From Nematostella vectensis (taxonomy: Eukaryota; Cnidaria; Anthozoa; Actiniaria; Edwardsiidae), in NCBI RefSeq assembly GCF_932526225.1, contig NC_064034.1, positions 13,778,887 through 13,838,886 of the forward strand: 60,000 nucleotides of DNA, read 5' to 3'. Positions 11,976-22,128 of this stretch are shown here, in pieces. The position numbers and the translations under genes are program-made. Below the pieces are notes generated by a model. The model was not told the DNA's origin. It searched no databases and was given only the letters and a program-made list of their open reading frames with translations. Numbering within the stretch: position 1 is the first letter of the stretch; the number at the start of each line of letters is the position of its first letter.

Positions 11976-12320
11976 CTAATAGACCACACCGCGGGCTGCG
12001 ATGTCAGACAGGACGAGCGCGAACCGTTTCCGAGCGCGCCTCTCGATGCCACGCATCCTTTGCCCTTTACGATTCTCTCCGCAGGGGCGGCACAGCCGCG
12101 TCTCCGACTGAGTCCCTATGCCGCAGACCCTGCACGGCACGGGGAGGGGGCTGCCCTTACGAAGCCTTTGGAGGTGCACCTTGCAGTAGGTGTCCAAGCA
12201 CCTCTGGCCGCACGTGTTTGCGTGGCCGATCCTTAGCCACCCGCAGTAATCTTTTCCGCACCTCATCCTTCGAACGCTCGGTATACCACAGGACAGACGA
12301 ATGTCTAATTGCAAGGCCAA
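11976..12320 (-). CDS. Cys-rich small protein, probable zinc binder (element I)
   Basis: An intact 114-residue frame. The central 70 residues hold about ten cysteines in CxxC-like spacings: RMRCGKDYCGWLRIG, NTCGQRCLDTYCKVH, PCRVCGIGTQ and RLCRPCGENR. The rest is basic (RRARKRF). It lies upstream of, and in the same orientation as, the polymerase-helicase gene, about 105 bp away, so the two could share a promoter. The spacing suggests two or three zinc sites and a nucleic-acid-binding role. The family was not identified. The alternative plus-strand frame is low in structure and is taken as a shadow. Confidence 0.6.
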   Translation of the reverse strand: MALQLDIRLSCGIPSVRRMRCGKDYCGWLRIGHANTCGQRCLDTYCKVHLQRLRKGSPLPVPCRVCGIGTQSETRLCRPCGENRKGQRMRGIERRARKRFALVLSDIAARGVVY

Positions 12321-12329
12321 CGCCTAATT

Positions 12330-12640
12330 AATTATTCATGCACGCGAAATACCTGCAGCCCTAATCGATTCATGCACGCGAAACACCTGCAGCCCTAATT
12401 GACTATTCATGTACGCGAAATCTATTTGGCCTACATTAGCTTTTGCCGATTGTTTATGTACGTGAAATCGATCAGGCCTACATCAGCTTTTGCCGTTTGT
12501 TTATGTACGTGAAATCGATTTGGCCTACATTAGCAATCGCCCCGTACGCAAAATCGATTTGGCCTACATTAGCAATCGCCAAAAGCTTATGCTTATTATC
12601 GCCGATTGTTTATGTACGTGAAACATTATACGCTTGATAT
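12330..12640. repeat. Imperfect tandem repeats, about 35-50 bp units
   Basis: Units built around TATGTACGTGAAATCGATTT, GGCCTACATTAGC and CAATCGCC recur five to seven times. Two diverged copies at the left have CTGCAGCCCTAAT in place of the second block. The array directly abuts the start of the Cys-rich gene and could belong to element I's non-coding end. The following 12650-12840 is G-rich, with two copies of GGAGGGGCGAT, and no gene. Confidence 0.75.
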
Positions 12641-12980
12641 ATAGAGACGGGGATGGGGGGCTCGGAGGGGCGATTGGCGTCTCCCAGGCCTAAGACGGGA
12701 GACGGGGCTGGGAGGCCCGGAGGGGCGATCCACGCCTCCCACCCACTAGTTTCTCTGAAACCCCCTGGTCCGACCCCCTTCCCCTCTGTTTTTTTTAACA
12801 TAGCAATGCCCCTATGGCGTAAGAAACCGTTCAAAATCCCCCATCAAGCATCCGCCTCTTCCACAGCTCCATGGTCTCGTTTCCGGCTTCGAGCGTGTAC
12901 TGATGGAAATGCGCAGACAAAGCGTTTGAGCTCATTAATATCCTGCCAGGCATGCACCGGTCCCTTGTGTTACTCTGATG

Positions 12981-14432
12981 CTAATCTCGCAGACGCGCCA
13001 GTTGGATATTAAGTACTTTTGCTAATTGCATATAATAAAGCGCAGTGTGCCTGTTTGACCATCCTATATGGTCCATGATTTCAGCTGAGTCGGAGCCCGT
13101 TAATGCTAAAGTAATGGCGCAGCCTGCCCTGAAACCATGAAATGTTTCTACGTCATTGGCTTTCATGTCTGTCAGGTAGACTTTCAAGCGAGCTTCTGCA
13201 GCCGATGAAGATAGTGGTGCATCCAGCACGCCTCGATCCGGTGTAACCGGGCGGAACAAATAGCCTCGCGTCAGGTCGAGTTTAAAGCCGAATTGTCACC
13301 AGTTTACTTCCTGTCGATTTCGTAGCAATCTCCGATGATTTTTAACGGAAAACGGGAAAAATATTTCAAAATATTGAAAGCAGTGTGTCTATTGGAAGTT
13401 TCTTCGAGGATGTGATCGATAATTTAGAGCGGATGGCCTGTTAAATATCTCGGATTCTAATAGATTCTCTTGTCTTTTAACGGTTGAGGTTTCCGTCGGA
13501 CCTCCGGAAGTAAACTGGTGACAATGTCCCTAGCCACATCCAGATAACGCTCCTCTTTCTGTGGGTTCCTTCGAACACTAAATACATTTTGGTCACCTTC
13601 TCGCAACCTCTTGCCCCAAATATGATTAAATAAAAATCCGTCGTTGTTCGGGAACCTAAGAATATCGGGGACCTTCACTTGCCCAAGGTCTCCCGGTCTA
13701 TCTCCTAGCTTGAAGTACGCTTGATCGCGGGCCACAATAAAGCGCTCAATCACATTCTCCCTCGGTATCGTTTGCAACTTTTTCTCCAAATACGTGGAAA
13801 GTTGTGCCAACTAATCAACAAAGAACGGGGTAGCTTGTTTAGGGGTTACCCTTGCTTGTAGTTGTTCGGCGGTAATCAGGCTCAAATAATTCTTCAGTAG
13901 TTTATTGGCAGCAGGGTTACCCAAGCTTAGCCGCCTGTCCCATTCCCCATCTCTCCCCAACGCGTGGAAAATCGCTCTCAATTTCCCTATGTAGGAATCT
14001 ACCGTTTTGTACGATAAATGTATGGGGCACCCACAATTAAACTTTCCCCTCTGGCCAATATATTCACAAGAATTACGGTTGACCTGAGTCTTCACGTCTT
14101 TATCTTTATATACCAGGAAACGGCATATATCCCTGGGCGTGACCGTTTCCATGGTTACGTAACCCGGAAGTGCTGCTAGAAATTCCTCTAGGTCCCGCCT
14201 TAAAGAATCTTTCTGCTTAGCGTAACTTGTTGCATTGTCAAAGTTCCATAGTTACTGTAGTCGCTGATCGATTTTCGCGAGTCTAACATATTTTTTCTTA
14301 GTCACGAAAAATTGCCTTTGCTTTCTTTATATAGCCGCACCTTTGACAAAACCTAAAATCTTTATCATTAGCATAGGCGCAAGACGGGCATCTAACTGAG
14401 GGCAGAAATAGTTTTGTTATTATTGGCAGGTC
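12981..14432 (-). pseudogene. Tyrosine recombinase of the DIRS-like element
   Basis: It would catalyse site-specific integration of the element's cDNA circle. Read from 14432 down, it begins with a zinc-ribbon (CPSCAYANDKDFRFCQRCGY) right after a splice-acceptor-like tract ending TTGTATTACAG. A helical core-binding domain follows (RRDLEEFLAALPGYV, KTVDSYIGKLRAIFHALG). The catalytic domain has RDQAYFKLGDRPGDLGQVK, then the HGFRAGCAITLALTG box and the IMDHIGWSNRHTALYYMQL box with the Tyr nucleophile. Breaks are an in-frame TAG at 13811-13813 between the N-terminal and catalytic parts, loss of a few residues around FKLGDRPGD, and a 237-bp insertion (13290-13526) between the two halves of the catalytic domain. 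A Crypton origin is possible on sequence alone, but the RT on the same strand favours DIRS. Confidence 0.85.
13290..13526. mobile_element. 237-bp inverted-repeat MITE inside the recombinase gene
   Basis: The ends are inverted copies of ATTGTCACCAGTTTACTTCC. Recombinase coding sequence stops at one edge (DVARDI) and resumes at the other (LDLTRGYLFRPVTP). The interior is AT-rich and non-coding. No convincing target duplication is visible. Confidence 0.7.
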
Positions 14433-14698
14433 CTGTAATACAAATAAAAATAAGACAATATAGCAATTTTAATCATGACTGGTATTTATTTGCCGTAAGT
14501 GCATACACAGAAAACAATTAAACAATGCTATATCTAAAATCTGACCTTGACAGACCATGACATTACTTCGCGCAAGTCGGCATTTTCGCACTGCCGATCG
14601 TTCCAGCAGGGGCCACCAGAATTTCCTGGGGTAGCTGTTAATCACCACTATAGTACAATGCTGCCCAAAGCTTGTAAGGTACTTCTAGACCGGGCCCA

Positions 14699-16430
14699 CT
14701 AGTGCACTAGGGGGAAAGACATAGGGTTTCTCCATTTCCGACGGATACTGTGTGAGATCTTGGGCAAACATATTGACGCCAAGTGAATCCGGAGAGAGGT
14801 ATGGAGTGAAGTGAGGCAACGGATAGCCTGAGTTGTCAACCATAGCATTAGATTTCTAGGCCATGAGATCACAGGTGTGGCCACCCGGGCCACCAAACTG
14901 TCGTTGTACTAAATGCCATATCCGGGGGGCCAATTTCACATCAAGGGGCGACAGGCGTCGTGATGGGGCATCAGCCGGATTCATATGGGTAGAGACATAC
15001 GATAGTCTTAAGAAGATGTCGAATTCTATCGTAATAAAGAATAGCTGTTTGAGTGCCTTGGACAGCGAAAGGCTCCGTGCCCCCCTGATTATTCCACGCG
15101 AATACAACAGCTTCATTGTCAACCGTCATGTCAACTCTTGCATTGGTTACTAATGCGCGAAATGCACGTAGCACGTGACCAACTGCCAATGCCTACTTTG
15201 TGGAGATGTCCAGTCCTCTCTTCTCTTCTTTCCAGTAATCTGACACTTCCTGCGTCGTGGGTGCTAAGATAACACCACCCCATCCCGATTGCGAAGCATC
15301 TAACGACGATTTCACTAGGTGCCAGCCTAGGGGCTGGTCCTACCCCTCTAAGAACAAAAAAAGGCTAATTTTTTCCCTGATAGCATCTTTCACAAATACC
15401 AGTTTCATCATGTGTAGACACGTCGAAAATGCGGCATTTCATCTCCCTCGTAAATACTTTGCCCCTGGGACTACAAGCGTAAATGACACGCATTTTCCGG
15501 CAAACCGATGCAGGGTATTCACCAGAACCGAGCTTGCTAACACAGACTTGACCAACTCGAAAACTTTTCGAGTTTGTTGGGTTTCAGGTGGAACACCTTG
15601 TTTCTTGAGTCTACAGGAAACCCAAATAGGGAAAAAGTTTTTGAGTAGCGAGTATGGACTTTGACAGGCCCAAGAAATAACCAAGTCGTACCAAATGATG
15701 CGCAACTAGAAAAATCGCCGATTTGGCCGCAGCAAAGTGCTTCTCATCAGAGCTGGCTAAACCTTGGTACGCTCCTTTATCCAAGGGAACCTGCAGCTTC
15801 CCGTTGTGCCGGTCGTCTATGTAAAGTGAGCAGGGTATTCCGAGGGAGCGAAAGTAGTTTGATACCATCAAGCCAGTCGAGTGATACACGGAAGGTGAGA
15901 TTTTCCATCTGAATGGCAGTGTGTTATACACAAAGTAACAGCCACCCCATTGAATGCCAAAGAACGTGCGGCTATCCTCAGTCAACAGGAGATGGTCATA
16001 ACCGGACTTGTCGTCCAGGACAGTCTGTTTGGAATCTCTAGCGACATATCTTGGCAGGTCTGTCACTTTGTCCAATGTGAATGGCTTATCTTTTATCCAT
16101 AAGTTTAAGTATTTCGCATCTTGACGAAGCCTCGGCTTTGATGGTTCGACTGTTAGTGGTGAAACAAGGTGCGGGGGTGCTGTGGATCCCACTCTCCCCA
16201 GTAATGATAACGCCCCAGTCCTTAGTCGATCCAAAAGAGTTTTAAAGATGAACTCTCCAAATGCTTTGCACGAAACATTATTGCGGAATTATCTGCTAGG
16301 AGGGCGGTCCGAGTTATAGTTCTCTCTTTAAAGCTTCCTTTGTGAAAGTTTAAAAGTAGGGGAAAATTGATAACACCTCCATTTATCCAACCTAACACTT
16401 CATCGCGATTCGCAGTCGGCGCTATTCTCC
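14699..16430 (-). pseudogene. Reverse transcriptase and RNase H of the DIRS-like element
   Basis: The RT copies element RNA and the RNase H removes the RNA strand. Coding sense starts near 16430 (WINGGVINFPLLLNFHKG). RT landmarks at 16234-15611 are LRQDAKYLNLWIKDKPF, DDKSGYDHLLL, FFGIQWGG and the catalytic loop SLYIDDRHNG. A connection region follows (PYLGFL, then a +/-1 shift to FFPIWVSCRLKKQGVPPET). RNase H signatures are MTVDNEAVVFAWNNQGG (15130-15080) and HMNPADAPSRRLSPLD (14985-14940). At least three frameshifts separate these blocks. The YIDDR form and the NPADxPSR ending are typical of DIRS/Ngaro RTs. The recombinase follows downstream on the same strand. Confidence 0.88.
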
Positions 16431-16898
16431 CAATGTCAGCCAGGTGTGCCTTATGTTTGTGCAGTTTACCCGCTACAAAGCTCTACGGATCTCTGAGGGC
16501 CAGTTCTCCTATATCCCCTATAGCCTCCCCTTTTCAACCAATAGAGCTTTTTTCTGTAGACGTTCTTCAATCACCACCGACTCTCTACGGACTTGCACGG
16601 GATCTCCCCAACAGTTTAGCCAGCGTATCGCTTTCTTGCTTCCCAGATTCATCAGATCAAGATCGAATCTTTTTCCTCCTTACAATGCCAGTACTTTGCC
16701 TATAATCAACGATCGCAAGAAGTGAGGAAAGTAACCGACCACAGTCGAGTAATTATGTGCAAGCCAGCATAGAGACAGTAGTTCTGACCCAGAATAACCG
16801 GGAGGCTATGTTGAAGCCCGTTTTCAAAACTTCCATCCTTCTGTGACTACTCAAGTTATCATAATTTTTTTCAAGCGAAAGTTAATAGTCACTGTCTC

Positions 16899-17455
16899 AT
16901 TACTATTACTATTACTATTACTATTACTATTACTATTACTATTACTATTACTATTACTATTACTATTACTATTACTATTACTATTACTATTACTATTACT
17001 ATTACTATTACTATTACTATTACTATTACTATTACTATTACTATTACTATTACTATTACTATTACTATTACTATTACTATTACTATTACTATTACTATTA
17101 CTATTACTATTACTATTACTATTACTATTACTATTACTATTACTATTACTATTACTATTACTATTACTATTACTATTACTATTACTATTACTATTACTAT
17201 TACTATTACTATTACTATTACTATTACTATTACTATTACTATTACTATTACTATTACTATTACTATTACTATTACTATTACTATTACTATTACTATTACT
17301 ATTACTATTACTATTACTATTACTATTACTATTACTATTACTATTACTATTACTATTACTATTACTATTACTATTACTATTACTATTACTATTACTATTA
17401 CTATTACTATTACTATTACTATTACTATTACTATTACTATTACTATTACTATTAC
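16899..17455. repeat. Uninterrupted ATTACT hexanucleotide array
   Basis: About 557 bp of ATTACT repeats (close to 93 units) without a visible interruption. The long poly-Leu and Val-Ile frames across it are artefacts of the repeat. Confidence 0.98.
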
Positions 17456-17497
<42 letters not shown>

Positions 17498-17498
17498 A
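17456..17498. repeat. CAT trinucleotide microsatellite
   Basis: Fourteen CAT/ATC units directly abut the ATTACT array, differing only by the transition from ATTACT to ATTACCATC. Confidence 0.95.
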
Positions 17499-17726
17499 TA
17501 CGTTTCCATAATTTGATTATTCTGCATTTAATTTCGGTATGCGCAACGATAGAACGCCAAAGTTACCGTGATACTGCTTGAGGTAGTTTATGAGGGCTTG
17601 CTCTATTCGCGTTTGAGGTTTATTTTGATTGAGCTACACACGAGACGTTTTAAATTCGAAAACAGTTCCGCGTGTTTTTTGTTGTGTTCCTATATCCGCG
17701 AAAGGAACTGAATAAATTATCACTTA

Positions 17727-18117
17727 ACGGAACGGTTGTTCCGTTTAGAGGTGAAGAATCGGAACGCTAATGGCACGCTTCGGAACAAAAGGACTTGTTT
17801 GTACAATGAAGAACAAAATGTTCCCTTTTCGAAGTCCACAAAGGAACTGTTGGTCCTAATTGATGCAATTAGGAACAACAGTTCCTTTTTTGACGCGTTC
17901 CCAATTGAGGACCACCACTCAAAAAGAACAAAAGTTCCTGTTTGCTACGGTTAATAGACTTAAAAGGGAACGCTTGTTCCTAAGTGGTTAAAAGTATAGG
18001 AACAGTGGGACCGATTTGGCCTAAATGGTGAAGTTTCTTTTTGAAAAGGAACAACAAAAGGGCCACAATGGACCGAAGTGGGGTGTTCCCTTTTTCGAAA
18101 ACATGAACAAAAGTTCC
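17727..18117. repeat. Cluster of GGAAC/GTTCC palindromes upstream of a recombinase gene
   Basis: About ten copies of GGAAC or GTTCC half-sites, many paired as short palindromes: GGAACGGTTGTTCC (17727), GAACAAAATGTTCC (17811), GGAACAACAGTTCC (17872), GAACAAAAGTTCC (17928 and 18104) and GGAACGCTTGTTCC (17968). One pair forms a 20-bp stem with a 3-base loop and one mismatch at 17843-17885. The cluster ends about 270 bp before the recombinase start. Confidence 0.75.
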
Positions 18118-18388
18118 GCATCTATTGTTTTGTTTCTCAATCTCAAAAGATATGATCTTTCAAAGCGATGCCTAGAATCGCACAAGCTGTGCAAAAGCAA
18201 GGGCATGCCGAGACTTGCTTGGGCATGCCATTTTGGTTTATCGTGCCCACAACCAATAGACTGCTGCCACTATTTCGAGACTGTCGCGTGGCAGTGTTTG
18301 ATTGGCTCTTTTCACGTATTTGATAGCATTAAACATGCCGTACGCCGCATACGTTTCTCATTCTCGCATTAACTGTTGCTGACAAGAG

Positions 18389-19581
18389 ATGGTAAAGCAG
18401 GGTAATGTGATACGCTGGTCGCTTCTTCCAAATGCTGCGAAGAAACCAAAAAGAATGCACTTAGAAGAAGACGAAAATGACGGGCTGTTTCACTGCCCTG
18501 TACCAGACTGCCATAACGATGGGTTTGGAACTCAAAGAGGGTGTAAAAAACACGTCAAGAAAAAGCATCCATGGTTTTATTACTTTGATGAGAAACCCAG
18601 CGACTCAGACATCGAAGCTTCTCGAAGCCAAATGGAAAAGGATAAGGGGCAACGACGTTCAAGTAATGGCGTCCCATCGTTTGACATGTCTTGCACGTTT
18701 GCTGAACAATTCACCGCGTGGCTCAAGGGCAGTGGTGGGGGCTGCAAAAGTGATCGACAAGCGCAGCAACTGGTTAGAAAATGCTTGAAGTTTCTGAAAT
18801 TTTGCAGCGAGGACGAAGATCATCTCACATTAGATATTGTGGACTTTTGCTTGTGTTCGCCTAATCTACTTTTCAAATTTGCCGATTCAATGCAGAGCGA
18901 GTGGCAGTTGGGTCATGCCGGTTGAATCGGATACCTGAAGGCCATTGCAGAACTAGTATGGTGCGCACTGCCAAGACTAACGGAGGTTTTGCCGACCAGA
19001 AAATGTTCAAAACAGCGGGCAAGTACGGCTTCGACTCGCTCCTCCTGACCGACACAAACATGAGTGTGCTCGAGGGATACATAACCTACATTCGCCCGCT
19101 ACTCAAACCCAAGTGCGAGTACGTCCTAGTTACGAGAAACGGGGGTCAGCACAACAAGCTCGGTGAGCTAATGAGCAAACTTGTGTTTGAAGCGACTGGC
19201 AAGTATGTTCATCCCACACGATACCGACAAATCGCCGAGACGTCTAGCTACAAAGTGCTGAAAAGTGCCGATCGAAGCGCCATCTCTGAAGATCAGAAGC
19301 ACAGCTCGAACGTCGCCAAAGTGCACTATCGCAAGCAGCGTTCACGCGAAGTCGCCACAAAGGCGCGCGAATGCCTCGAAAAACTATGCCCAGCCCGCAG
19401 AAAATCGATCTTATTTACGCCCGAAGAGGAGAAATATCTTAAAGTTGGTCTCAAAAGATACGGGTTCGGGCAGTGGACCTCGATCTTAAGAGACCCCGAC
19501 TTCCATTTCCAAAAAGGGAGAAGCCCCAACTCGTTGCTCAATCGAGCGAACAGAAAATACGCCACCATGGATAGCCACTAA
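18389..19581 (+). pseudogene. Crypton-like tyrosine recombinase with C2H2 finger and Myb-like domain
   Basis: A DNA-transposon-type tyrosine recombinase. The N-terminus carries one C2H2-like finger (FHCPVPDCHNDGF..GCKKHVKKKH, about residues 30-55). Next is a helical region (SDRQAQQLVRKCLKFLKFC) typical of core-binding domains, running to an in-frame TGA at 18923-18925 after WQLGHAG. Coding sense then reads on for about ten codons, and after a probable internal deletion near 18960 resumes in a new frame. The catalytic part shows KYGFDSLLL, HPTRYRQIAETSS (Arg box) and ISEDQKHSSNVAKVHYRKQRS (His and Tyr box). A C-terminal SANT/Myb-like domain follows (LFTPEEEKYLKVGLKRYG, WTSIL), a telobox-type fold. 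No RT is nearby on this strand, which favours Crypton over DIRS. Upstream palindromes may be its binding sites (inference). Confidence 0.78.
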
Positions 19582-20343
19582 GTGGACAGGAAAGGCTAGG
19601 TGGGACATGATGTACTTACAGTCATTCTAATTTTGGCGTTTCGACATGTTTCTTTGTATTTAGTAAATGTATACCGCCACAAGATCGGACTAACAAGCGT
19701 CTTACAAAGTGTGCATTACGAAAACCCTTAATTGTATTTGTGTAGGTAAAATACCTTTAATCTCTTAAGTAATCTTGACAATTGGTATCATTACGTAGCG
19801 TTGTGCGTATATGCAGGCACACGACTTTATTCAGACTTTATGGCGACTTTGTTATACAGAGTATCAGGAAGAATATCGTGTTTAAAGAACATTAAAAAGA
19901 TTACATTTGGCTGAGAAAACCGTCCAGTCTTATTTGCCCTTTGTCTGTCGGTTGCGGTTTACGAAACTTGAGTCGGTTGCGTCGTCCCTTGGGAGTCTGG
20001 GTGAGGGAACGGCGCTTGGCCGGTGTAGTAAATGCCATCAATTCTATCCCTGGTGATTCCCATCTGTTTGGTTTTGGGCTCCATGATGGGGTCTTTGGTA
20101 TCTAAAAAAGCGTGAAAGGCTCGAATAATTTGATCAGCAAAAAGGTAACAAAAACACATGTTCACATGTTGGCTTATCGTCACTTGAGCCTTGGCGAGGA
20201 GGGGTGTGTGTCTGGGATGGGCATCCGCTGTCTCGAACCAAAGAATATTGGTCACTGTCTGCCTCATCGTCGCAGCTTGGTAGCGGATCCCATAAGTTTA
20301 GCTACAAATGCGCACATCGTTGGTCGAGGAGCCCCCAGCTGAT
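19582..20343. other. Gap between convergent genes, no clear gene
   Basis: A minus-strand frame at 19959-20267 continues the sense of the upstream minus-strand gene only loosely and is interrupted. It may be 3' untranslated or decayed coding sequence. Nothing else is recognised. Confidence 0.4.
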
Positions 20344-21447
20344 TCACGCCTTCCGTCTTTCCTCAATCGCCGTCTCGCAAGCCAGAGTACCAGTGTTGGT
20401 ATGCTGACTTTTGAGCTTGTCGCTAACAAGTTGCACCACCAACGCAAGAGCGCTTTTCAACGCCGTGTCCGTGATTGATTGCAATCTCGACGAACATCGG
20501 TGCAGCTCAGTCTCAGTCGCTCTCACCCAATGGCTCTCGAATGCCGCTCTTGCCATGACTTTCCTTTTCTCAGCCTCAGACTTCTGGTGATCCTCTCTAA
20601 TCCGGCCTAGTTCCACGATTATTTCCTCGGGCATTGCATCTTCGGGGTCTTCCGGTAATAATTTCAGCAAGTTGTGTGGAACTCCCAGATCCACCAGCCT
20701 TTACTTCGGCTTTTCAGCATTTTAGATTTACGGGCCTTGTTTAGTTGCTGGCGCAAACTCCTCTCTCCTTTCATCTTCTCTAGTAAAATGTTGAGCTGTC
20801 GCTTTCGCATGCTGAAAGGCTGGCAGCTGCGATACTCAGCTTCCATTTTGTTGAACGTCTCTGCGTCACTGCCAAAATAGTTATCCTCGTCTCCATCTAA
20901 AAAGGTAATCTGGCATGCAACCCAGTATGAAATCGCAGGATATATTTGCTTCCCCGGCGTAGAAACTTGAGATGCAACGACCGTCTCCTCGTCATCTCGT
21001 CCTGACTCTTCGTTTGTTGCCTGCAAAAAAAACCCAAAAGTATATTTAAAGAAAGTAAATAGCGAAAAAAATATCTTTATATAGTTTTCACAATTTTACC
21101 TCTTCAGACATTTTAGTTTGCCTTAGCTTAGACGTGCTTATGGCAGAGAAGAAAAATGAGACTTCTTTAAGTTTCGCCAGCGCTGTATCGCATTCTTCTC
21201 TTTTTGAACAAATCCACGACAACGCGTTTTCTATTTCATCTACCCTCCAGATGCATTTAAATGATATGACAGAACAGAGGTTTTGTATTGGTCCGACGAG
21301 GTGGCATTCGGCCGCATCCCTTATGAGCTTTCTGTTGAGCTGAGAGCACGGCCTACTCATAGTGAATGAACTGATTCTTGCCTTTTTCTGTCTCTTTATA
21401 TAGAGTAGCCACATTGCTTTATCATTGGGTAGTTTCAGTAATGCCAT
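20344..21447 (-). CDS. Unrecognised two-exon gene, probably transposon-borne and degenerate
   Basis: I do not recognise the family. Exon 1 runs from ATG 21447 (MALLKLPNDKAMWLLYIKR) to about 21101, ending MSEE at a GTAAAATT donor. A short intron ends in a strong TTTTTTTTGCAG acceptor, and exon 2 (from about 21021) reads NEESGRDDEETVVASQ, then AISYWVACQITFLDGDED and a basic stretch (MRKRQLNILLEKMKGE, RKSKMLKSRS). A frameshift near 20690 leads into LGVPHNLLKLLPEDPEDAM and a helical, charged C-terminal part that ends at 20344. No catalytic motif is seen. It points towards the Crypton-like recombinase gene and could be a second gene of that element, but the 750-bp gap between them shows no shared signal. 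Confidence 0.4.
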
Positions 21448-21611
21448 TGTAAGGCGGTTGTTTGTTCATTTTCAATAGGGAACACAAAGATGATTACGTA
21501 ACACAGTAGAAATAAAACAAAAGTATGCATTTCTCACAACAACATGCGTGAAACAACACCCGCTATGATTCTACTTACAAACTAACACAAGAGTAATAAA
21601 TTCGATCAGTT

Positions 21612-21724
21612 CCCGCTATACCCGTCAAACCCGGAATACCCGGTGTATTCAGAACAAAGTTGAACTGTTTTATCACGTAGTCTATTTACAGTGCTGATAT
21701 ATATGTTGTATGGGGCAGATACAA

Positions 21725-21757
<33 letters not shown>

Positions 21758-22095
21758 GTCAATCGAACAAACAATCAATAAGATAATGAATTCCTGCAAT
21801 ACTCTCAATTCCTGGAGTACACGGTGTATTCAAAACAAAGTTGAACGATTTCTAAATCGTAAGAAACTTACAGTTACTACTAATGTCATAGTATTGTTGA
21901 ATGGAATAGATTAAGCATGAGGTCGAGACTGAATTCATTATCAAAGAACGTTCAAGTTTGTTTAGAATACACCGGATACTCAAGGGTATGGCGGGTATAG
22001 CGGTTATTGCATGAATTCATCAACTAAACACATCAACTTAGCTTAGAATACACCGTGTACTCCGGATAAGGCGGATATAGCGGGTATTGCATGAA
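21612..22095. repeat. Four-part inverted repeat (two forward, two reverse copies)
   Basis: Two forward copies (21612-21665 and 21793-21846) share CGGTGTATTCA.AACAAAGTTGAAC. Two reverse copies (21951-22020 and 22031-22095) share TTAGAATACACCG and GCGG.TATAGCGG.TATTGCATGAA. Each is about 50-65 bp. The layout resembles a foldback or nested-TIR MITE. An AATC microsatellite (21727-21762) lies between the forward copies. Confidence 0.75.
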
Positions 22096-22128
22096 ATAAT
22101 TACTTTATACGTTACCTTACGTTACCTA

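Larger units (their letters stand above)
6539..12320. mobile_element. Element I: GC-rich integrase / polymerase-helicase-HNH element
   Basis: Six kilobases of clearly GC-rich DNA lie in an AT-rich background. On the plus strand are a small protein with a hydrophobic tail and an integrase. Converging from the minus strand are a Cys-rich protein and a very long polymerase-like/SF1 helicase/HNH gene. Integrase plus a B-type polymerase is the signature of Polinton/Maverick or adintovirus-like elements. Here, however, the polymerase is joined to a helicase and an HNH domain, and I see no capsid, ATPase or protease gene. Terminal inverted repeats and target duplication were not found, so the ends given are those of the outermost genes. 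It may be an internally deleted or distinct lineage. All of its larger genes carry frameshifts or stops. Confidence 0.75.
12981..16430 (-). mobile_element. DIRS-like tyrosine-recombinase retrotransposon
   Basis: On the minus strand the order is reverse transcriptase, RNase H, then tyrosine recombinase, which is the DIRS-order layout. No methyltransferase-like block is seen between RNase H and the recombinase, so Ngaro-like or another DIRS branch cannot be decided. A Gag should lie above 16430, but 16430-16890 shows no clear Gag frame. Split or inverted terminal repeats were not identified. The copy is inactive: stops, frameshifts and an inserted 237-bp inverted-repeat element interrupt it. 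Confidence 0.85.

Noticed and set aside
16899-17498. CRISPR-like regular array (also considered at 22616-23008)
   Set aside because: Tandem repeats without unique spacers, in a eukaryotic context.
16843-17527. Long open frames of poly-Leu (plus) and Val-Ile (minus) across the ATTACT array
   Set aside because: They are the direct translation of a simple repeat and have no flanking gene signals.
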